DNA of 9,856 bases from an uncultured Sphingomonadales bacterium (GTDB taxonomy: Bacteria; Pseudomonadota; Alphaproteobacteria; Sphingomonadales; Sphingomonadaceae): NCBI GenBank assembly GCA_903828025.1, contig CAIKKO010000576.1:1-9856 (forward strand), in the 5' to 3' direction. Under the pieces are notes generated by a model, which was not told the DNA's origin, ran no database searches, and saw nothing but the letters and a program-made list of their open reading frames with translations. Positions 6,191 to 9,856 of this stretch are shown in pieces. Position 1 is the stretch's first letter. Each line of letters begins with the position of its first letter. A program made the position numbers and the translations under genes.

Positions 6191-6217
6191 AAAAAGGCCA
6201 CCGTTGCCGGTGGCCTT
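6191..6217 (-). terminator. Intrinsic terminator of the petABC operon
   Basis: On the minus strand, a perfect 10-base stem AAGGCCACCG / CGGTGGCCTT with a 4-base loop GCAA (stem arms 6208-6217 and 6194-6203) runs into five T (6195-6191, two of them shared with the stem). It begins about 25 bases after the petC stop. Because the left arm is preceded by A on the plus strand, the orientation suits only minus-strand transcription. Confidence 0.85.
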
Positions 6218-6241
6218 CGTTCGATTGCTGGGGCGGCAAAA

Positions 6242-7078
6242 TCAGTGCTTGTCGGCCCAGATGTTCCGTTTGGCGAGGTAAGCCAGCACCGTCGCGAAGA
6301 TCAGGAAGCCCAGAACCGGCCAGCCGGTCTGCTTGCGCTTGTCCATCTTTGGCTCGGCCGTCCAGGCGAGGAACGCTGACACGTCGCGCGCCATCTGATC
6401 GACAGTGGCCGTTTTGCCATCGCTGTACGTCACCTGTCCGTCGCTGGTCAGCGGCTGCGGCATCGCGAGGTTCAGGTTGGCGAAGTAGGGGTTGAAGTAC
6501 AGACCATCGGGCGTTTTCGCGTCGGGGAACTTCTTGAGCAGTTCCTCACCCTTGTCGTTCTTGTAGCCGACCTGATCGGCGTAGCCAGTCAACAGCGAAT
6601 AGACGTACTGCGGACCACCATGGCGCGATTTGGTAACGAGCGAAAGATCGGGCGGTGCACCCTGACCGGCATAGTACACCGGCGGGAAATGGTCGGAAGG
6701 CAGGTTCGGACGTTCGCCCCGGTCACCGGTCTTGGGATCGAAGGTCTGCGCCTTGCTGGCCCACTGCTTGGCGATCGCCTTCACCTCGGCCACGTTGTAG
6801 CCAAGCGCCGTGAGGTCGCGGAACGCCACTTGCTTCAGGCTGTGGCAGTTCGAGCAGACTTCCTGATAGATCTTGAAGCCGCGCTGGAGCTGCGCCTTGT
6901 CAAACGTGCCGAACGGCCCGTCGAACGAGTAGGAAATTTCCTTTGGATGCTTGTGGAACGACGCTTCCACCGTTGCCGGCGTCGGCTGGGTGATCGCGTT
7001 GTACGCACCGTTCCCGAAGGACCAGAACAGCGCTACGGCGAAGAAGAGGCCAACGAGCGGGCCAAATAGACGGACCAT
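6242..7078 (-). CDS. petC: Cytochrome c1, ubiquinol-cytochrome c reductase
   Basis: Membrane-anchored c-type cytochrome of complex III, 278 residues, passing electrons from the Rieske centre to soluble or membrane cytochrome c on the periplasmic side. A hydrophobic N-terminal segment (about 3-23) serves as signal peptide or anchor; no clear cleavage site is seen. The haem motif CSNCH lies at 75-79 (Cys75, Cys78, His79), preceded by LQRGFKIYQEV. The likely axial ligand is Met206 in NLNLAMPQPL. A C-terminal membrane helix at about 252-269 (GWPVLGFLIFATVLAYLA) ends in basic residues RNIWADKH, the usual cytochrome c1 tail anchor. AAGGGAA lies 5 bases before the ATG at 7078. It follows petB after 33 bases and ends the operon just before the terminator. 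Normal, with no missing ligand. Confidence 0.97.
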   Translation of the reverse strand: MVRLFGPLVGLFFAVALFWSFGNGAYNAITQPTPATVEASFHKHPKEISYSFDGPFGTFDKAQLQRGFKIYQEVCSNCHSLKQVAFRDLTALGYNVAEVKAIAKQWASKAQTFDPKTGDRGERPNLPSDHFPPVYYAGQGAPPDLSLVTKSRHGGPQYVYSLLTGYADQVGYKNDKGEELLKKFPDAKTPDGLYFNPYFANLNLAMPQPLTSDGQVTYSDGKTATVDQMARDVSAFLAWTAEPKMDKRKQTGWPVLGFLIFATVLAYLAKRNIWADKH

Positions 7079-7111
7079 GAGGTTTCCCTTGGAGTAGCCG
7101 GGTTGGCGGGC

Positions 7112-8404
7112 TCAGGCGGCAGCAGGCGAGGTGGGCGAAAGCACGGCGTGATCGTCCTTGCCCAGCACCGCTTCGGTGATCGAGAACGGCAGCGGCTGCG
7201 GCGTCTCGATCGAGGAAACGATCGGCAGGATGACGAGGAAGTGCAGGAAGTAGTACATCGCGGCGATCTGCGAGATCATCACGTAGGGTTCCGCTGCCGG
7301 CGCGCCGCCGCAGTAGCCCAGCACCAGCACGTCGACGACGAGCAGGTAGAAGAACTTGCGAAACAGCGGACGGTAGTGGCCCGAACGCACCGGACCCGTA
7401 TCGAGCCAGGGGAGGAAGAACCACACCAGGATCGCGCTGAACATGGCGAGCACGCCCATCAGCTTGGCCGGAATGAAGAAGAAGTCCGAGGTGAAGGCGC
7501 GCAGGATCGCGTAGAACGGCCAGAAGTACCATTCGGGCACGATGTGTGCCGGCGTCGACATCGGGTTGGCCGGAATGTAGTTGTCCGGATGGCCCAAGAG
7601 GTTCGGCGCAAAGAACACCAGCAGCGTGTACACGATCAGGAACACGCCGAGCCCGAACCCGTCTTTCGCGGTGTAATAGGGGTGGAACGGCACGGTGTCC
7701 GATTCCGTCTTCACTTCCACGCCCGTGGGGTTCGACGAACCCGGGATGTGCAGCGCCCAGACGTGGAGCACGATCACACCCAGAATCACGAACGGCAGCA
7801 GGAAGTGCAGTGAGAAGAAGCGGTTGAGCGCGGCGTTGTCCGGCGCGAAGCCGCCGAGCAGCCACTGCTGGAGCGGCGTGCCGATCAACGGAATGGCCGA
7901 GAACAGGCCGGTGATGACCTTGGCGCCCCAGAAGCTCATCTGGCCCCACGGCAGCACGTAGCCCATGAACGCGGTTGCCATCATCAGCAGGAAGATCACC
8001 ACGCCCAGCAGCCAGATCATCTCGCGCGGGGCCTTGTACGACGAGTAGAAGAAGCCGCGGAAAATGTGGGTGTAGACCACGATGAAGAACATGCTCGCGC
8101 CGTTGGCGTGGGCATAGCGGAGCATCCAGCCCCAGTTCACGTCGCGCATGATGTGCTCGACGCTGTCGAACGCGACACCGGCATTGGCGGCATAGTGCAT
8201 CGCCAGCACGACGCCAGTCACGATCTGAAGCATCAATGCGACACCGGCGAGAACGCCGAAGTTCCACATGTAGTTCAGATTGCGCGGCACCGGATAACCG
8301 CCGCCCACTGCGTTGTACACGAAGCGGGGAAGCGGCAGGCGCTCATCAAGGTAGCGCATGAACGGGTGGACAGGCTTGTACTCGTTCGCCCAGGGAAAGC
8401 TCAT
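7112..8404 (-). CDS. petB: Cytochrome b, ubiquinol-cytochrome c reductase
   Basis: Core membrane subunit of complex III, 430 residues, with eight expected transmembrane helices, carrying haems bL and bH and both quinone sites. Haem ligands by position: His99 and His200 (bL), His113 and His214 (bH), within RYAHANGAS, SLHFLLPF, YTHIFRG and LHVWALH. The Qo-site motif PEWY is at 290-293. MGYVLPWGQMSFWGAKVITG (147-166) is the conserved loop after helix C. This is the fused, full-length b type (not split b6/IV), normal for alphaproteobacteria. Start: ATG at 8404, with GAGGA 8 bases upstream overlapping the petA stop codon; only 11 bases separate the two genes, so translation is probably coupled. 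The C-terminal tail after residue 410 is polar and Ala/Pro rich. Confidence 0.98.
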   Translation of the reverse strand: MSFPWANEYKPVHPFMRYLDERLPLPRFVYNAVGGGYPVPRNLNYMWNFGVLAGVALMLQIVTGVVLAMHYAANAGVAFDSVEHIMRDVNWGWMLRYAHANGASMFFIVVYTHIFRGFFYSSYKAPREMIWLLGVVIFLLMMATAFMGYVLPWGQMSFWGAKVITGLFSAIPLIGTPLQQWLLGGFAPDNAALNRFFSLHFLLPFVILGVIVLHVWALHIPGSSNPTGVEVKTESDTVPFHPYYTAKDGFGLGVFLIVYTLLVFFAPNLLGHPDNYIPANPMSTPAHIVPEWYFWPFYAILRAFTSDFFFIPAKLMGVLAMFSAILVWFFLPWLDTGPVRSGHYRPLFRKFFYLLVVDVLVLGYCGGAPAAEPYVMISQIAAMYYFLHFLVILPIVSSIETPQPLPFSITEAVLGKDDHAVLSPTSPAAA

Positions 8405-8415
8405 CGTGTCAGTCC

Positions 8416-8979
8416 TCAGCCGATCTTCACGACAGTGTCGGAAGAAAATTCATAGGGGGGCACCTCAAGGTTCTTGGGGGCCGGGCCTTTGCGGATGCGC
8501 GCAGCGGTGTCGTAGACCGAACCGTGGCAAGGGCAGAAATAGCCGCCGAATTCGCCTTTGACTTCGCCTTCGCCAGCACCCAGCGGAACGCAGCCGAGGT
8601 GAGTGCAAACGCCCATCGTGATGAGCCAGTTGGTCTTGCCAGCCTTGGTGCGGTCTTCGATCGTCTGCGGATCGCGGAGCGATGCCACGTCTACAGTCTC
8701 GGCCTTCTTGATTTCCTCAGGCGTGAGATTGCGCACGAACACCGGCTGCTTGCGCCACATGGCCTTGATCGCCATACCCGCAGAAATGGCCGAGATATCA
8801 ATCTCGGTCGAGCTTTCCGCCAGCACGTCGGCCGAAGGGGCCATTTGCGAAATCAGCGGATAGAGCACCGCGAGCCCGCCGACGCCGGCCACGCTTACTG
8901 CCGCGATATTGATGAAATCGCGCCGCCGTACACCTTCATCAGTCACGGTCGCCGAAGCGATGCTTGCTTGTTCAGCCAT
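8416..8979 (-). CDS. petA: Rieske iron-sulfur protein of ubiquinol-cytochrome c reductase
   Basis: 187-residue subunit of complex III that takes the first electron from ubiquinol. The N-terminus carries a Tat-type signal, RRRDFI (18-23) followed by the hydrophobic anchor INIAAVSVAGVGGLAVLYPL, normally retained as a membrane helix. The 2Fe-2S box 1 is CTHLGC (125-130) and box 2 is CPCHGS (149-154): ligands Cys125, His127, Cys149, His152 and disulfide Cys130-Cys151. The start at 8979 (MAEQASIAS) is chosen because AGGGAA lies 5 bases upstream and the Tat motif is then correctly near the N-terminus; the frame continues open to 9189 but would push the signal about 88 residues inward. First gene of petABC. 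All ligands are present. Confidence 0.97.
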   Translation of the reverse strand: MAEQASIASATVTDEGVRRRDFINIAAVSVAGVGGLAVLYPLISQMAPSADVLAESSTEIDISAISAGMAIKAMWRKQPVFVRNLTPEEIKKAETVDVASLRDPQTIEDRTKAGKTNWLITMGVCTHLGCVPLGAGEGEVKGEFGGYFCPCHGSVYDTAARIRKGPAPKNLEVPPYEFSSDTVVKIG

Positions 8980-9092
8980 TGCAATTCCCTGCCTGCCGCT
9001 GCCGCCGCCACACAATCGGGCGCAGACCGCGTTTCGTAAAATGTCCCACTCTCGCCCTGCGGTGAAGTGCCCAAAATGACGCTTTCCGCGCG

Positions 9093-9160
9093 GATAGCGC
9101 AAATCCCGCCGCAACGCGAGATTTTGCCCCCCATTGGCCGCGCCTGATAGACGCAAATCC
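9093..9160. repeat. Direct repeat upstream of petA
   Basis: GATAGCGCAAATCC (9093-9106) and GATAGACGCAAATCC (9146-9160) differ only by one inserted A and end 54 bases apart, close to five helical turns. The right-hand copy overlaps the -10 box of the candidate petA promoter. It may be a pair of regulator sites; no regulator is assigned. Confidence 0.45.
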
Positions 9161-9173
9161 GGGCCTTTGCCAA
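9145..9173 (-). promoter_or_regulatory. Candidate promoter for the petABC operon
   Basis: Minus strand: TTGGCA (9168-9173), a 17-base spacer, CTATCA (9145-9150). The -35 box differs from TTGACA at one position and the -10 box is weak, though CTA-type -10 boxes occur in alphaproteobacteria. The leader to the petA ATG would be about 160 bases. Pattern evidence only. Confidence 0.3.
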
Positions 9174-9235
9174 CAAGCAATTTGCCCATTCGTTAAGCTA
9201 GAGAATTCTCCGGTATACAGAGCCTTAGAGGTTAT

Positions 9236-9252
9236 TTGCGAATGCTTCGCAA
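9236..9252. terminator. Short inverted repeat downstream of the midA-like gene
   Basis: TTGCGAA-TGC-TTCGCAA forms a perfect 7-base stem with a 3-base loop, about 40 bases past the midA-like stop. There is no run of T after it on the minus strand (the sequence continues ATAACC), so it is at best a weak terminator; an operator is equally possible. Confidence 0.3.
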
Positions 9253-9290
9253 CACCTGTCTGGCAGCGATATGACAAGACCCGGCGCTGC

Positions 9291-9856
9291 TCAGCCGCTG
9301 CTGACTCGCGCGAAGCCTGCCCCATTGGGCCATCCCGGTGCGGCGAGCCCCATGACCTTGAACAAGCTGCCCATCGCTTCGGCATCGGTCAGGCGCGCTG
9401 TCGCGGCGCGGATCGAAGCCGTGGCGGACGGCGCGGCGCGGGCCAAAGCCTCGGCGCGCGCCTCGATTCCCAGTGCGCGCAGCCACGCGCCTTGCTCGGA
9501 CGTGCCCAGCCAGCGCGCGCCCTGCGCCTCGGCAATCGGCACCAATGCGGCGAAGTCGACCAGCGCGGTCAGGTCCGCTTCACCGGGGCTGGCGAACGGA
9601 TCGACTTTCCGATGCGCGCGCACCGCCTGCAGCGTGCTGCCAAATTGCGGCTGGGCATACCCATAGTCGATAATCAGCGCGGCCCCGCCTTGCGCGGCCA
9701 GGCGCGCGGCAATTTCCTGCGCAACGGTCGCAGCGGCGGGGCCTGCCTCGAGAATCGCGCCCTCTGGTGCATCGCGGAGACCTTCTGGCACTGCCGCATC
9801 CATCGGGCGCTCGCCGACGACCGGGACCAGCGCCTCGCCCGCAAGGCCGACCATGC
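9291..9856 (-). CDS. MidA/COG1565-family SAM-dependent methyltransferase (partial, N-terminus beyond window)
   Basis: C-terminal part of a class I SAM-dependent methyltransferase of the family that includes mitochondrial NDUFAF7/MidA, which methylates an arginine of a complex I subunit. The bacterial substrate is not established. About 188 codons are visible; the family is roughly 350 residues, so the N-terminal SAM-binding GxGxG half is outside. Counting from the internal Met at 9854, visible marks are LRDAPEGAILEAGPAAATVA (26-45), GGAALIIDYGYAQPQFGSTL (56-75), then AVRAHRKVDPFASPGEADLT and ALVDFAAL, all characteristic of COG1565, and the ending MGSLFKVMGLA. The Met at 9854 is probably not the start, because the segment before it should still be core domain. 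Same strand as petA, 311 bases away. Confidence 0.88.
   Translation of the reverse strand, partial: MVGLAGEALVPVVGERPMDAAVPEGLRDAPEGAILEAGPAAATVAQEIAARLAAQGGAALIIDYGYAQPQFGSTLQAVRAHRKVDPFASPGEADLTALVDFAALVPIAEAQGARWLGTSEQGAWLRALGIEARAEALARAAPSATASIRAATARLTDAEAMGSLFKVMGLAAPGWPNGAGFARVSSG

Larger units (their letters stand above)
8980..9290. other. Intergenic region between midA-like gene and petA
   Basis: 311 bases without a supported gene. It holds a candidate minus-strand promoter (9145-9173), two near-identical 14-15 base repeats (9093-9106 and 9146-9160), a 10-base palindrome GAGAATTCTC (9201-9210) and a hairpin at 9236-9252. An open minus-strand frame crosses part of it as an upstream extension of petA, but it lacks protein-like character. 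Confidence 0.7.

Noticed and set aside
4950..6281. A 443-codon plus-strand open frame across the yqaA-like gene and opposite apt
   Set aside because: It overlaps two well-supported genes in other frames and its product is low-complexity Arg/His/Ala sequence without family marks.
6900..8267. A 455-codon minus-strand open frame covering cytochrome b in another frame
   Set aside because: It is a frame shadow of petB; the in-frame cytochrome b has all haem ligands and the PEWY motif.
1..9856. tRNA or rRNA genes, CRISPR arrays, insertion sequences
   Set aside because: No cloverleaf-like sequences, regularly spaced repeats, transposase genes or terminal inverted repeats were recognised.

Overview
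The window looks like chromosomal DNA of a high-GC alphaproteobacterium, most likely a sphingomonad (Novosphingobium/Sphingomonas-like). This rests on the protein style of the cytochrome bc1 genes, the YqaA-type membrane protein and the MidA-type methyltransferase, and on the presence of a gene-transfer-agent-like head gene cluster. The genus is an inference from remembered family features; no search was run.

Left half (1-4660, all on the minus strand, transcribed right to left): a compact set of tailed-phage head genes in the order small terminase, large terminase, portal, small one-helix membrane protein, prohead protease and HK97-fold major capsid protein, the last cut by the window edge. 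This is the g1-g2-g3-g3.5-g4-g5 order of the Rhodobacter capsulatus gene transfer agent (RcGTA). Three junctions overlap by 4 bases (terS/terL, portal/g3.5-like, g3.5-like/protease). Two others are short gaps of 94 and 74 bases. No integrase, repressor or lysis gene is visible. A near-consensus sigma70-type promoter lies about 80 bases upstream of terS.

Middle (4661-6164): a divergent intergenic region, then a YqaA/DedA-like (VTT domain) inner-membrane protein on the plus strand, convergent with apt (adenine phosphoribosyltransferase) on the minus strand.

Right half (6165-9856, minus strand): the cytochrome bc1 operon petA-petB-petC (Rieske, cytochrome b, cytochrome c1), closed by a strong intrinsic terminator at 6191-6217, with apt starting only 26 bases beyond it. 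Upstream of petA is a 311-base intergenic stretch holding a candidate promoter and a repeated 14-15 base motif. The 3' part of a MidA/COG1565 methyltransferase gene then runs off the right edge.

The most interesting content is the GTA-like cluster, its promoter with repeated motifs, and a G-quadruplex motif beside a perfect palindrome between terL and the portal gene. The bc1, apt and methyltransferase genes are ordinary core genes.
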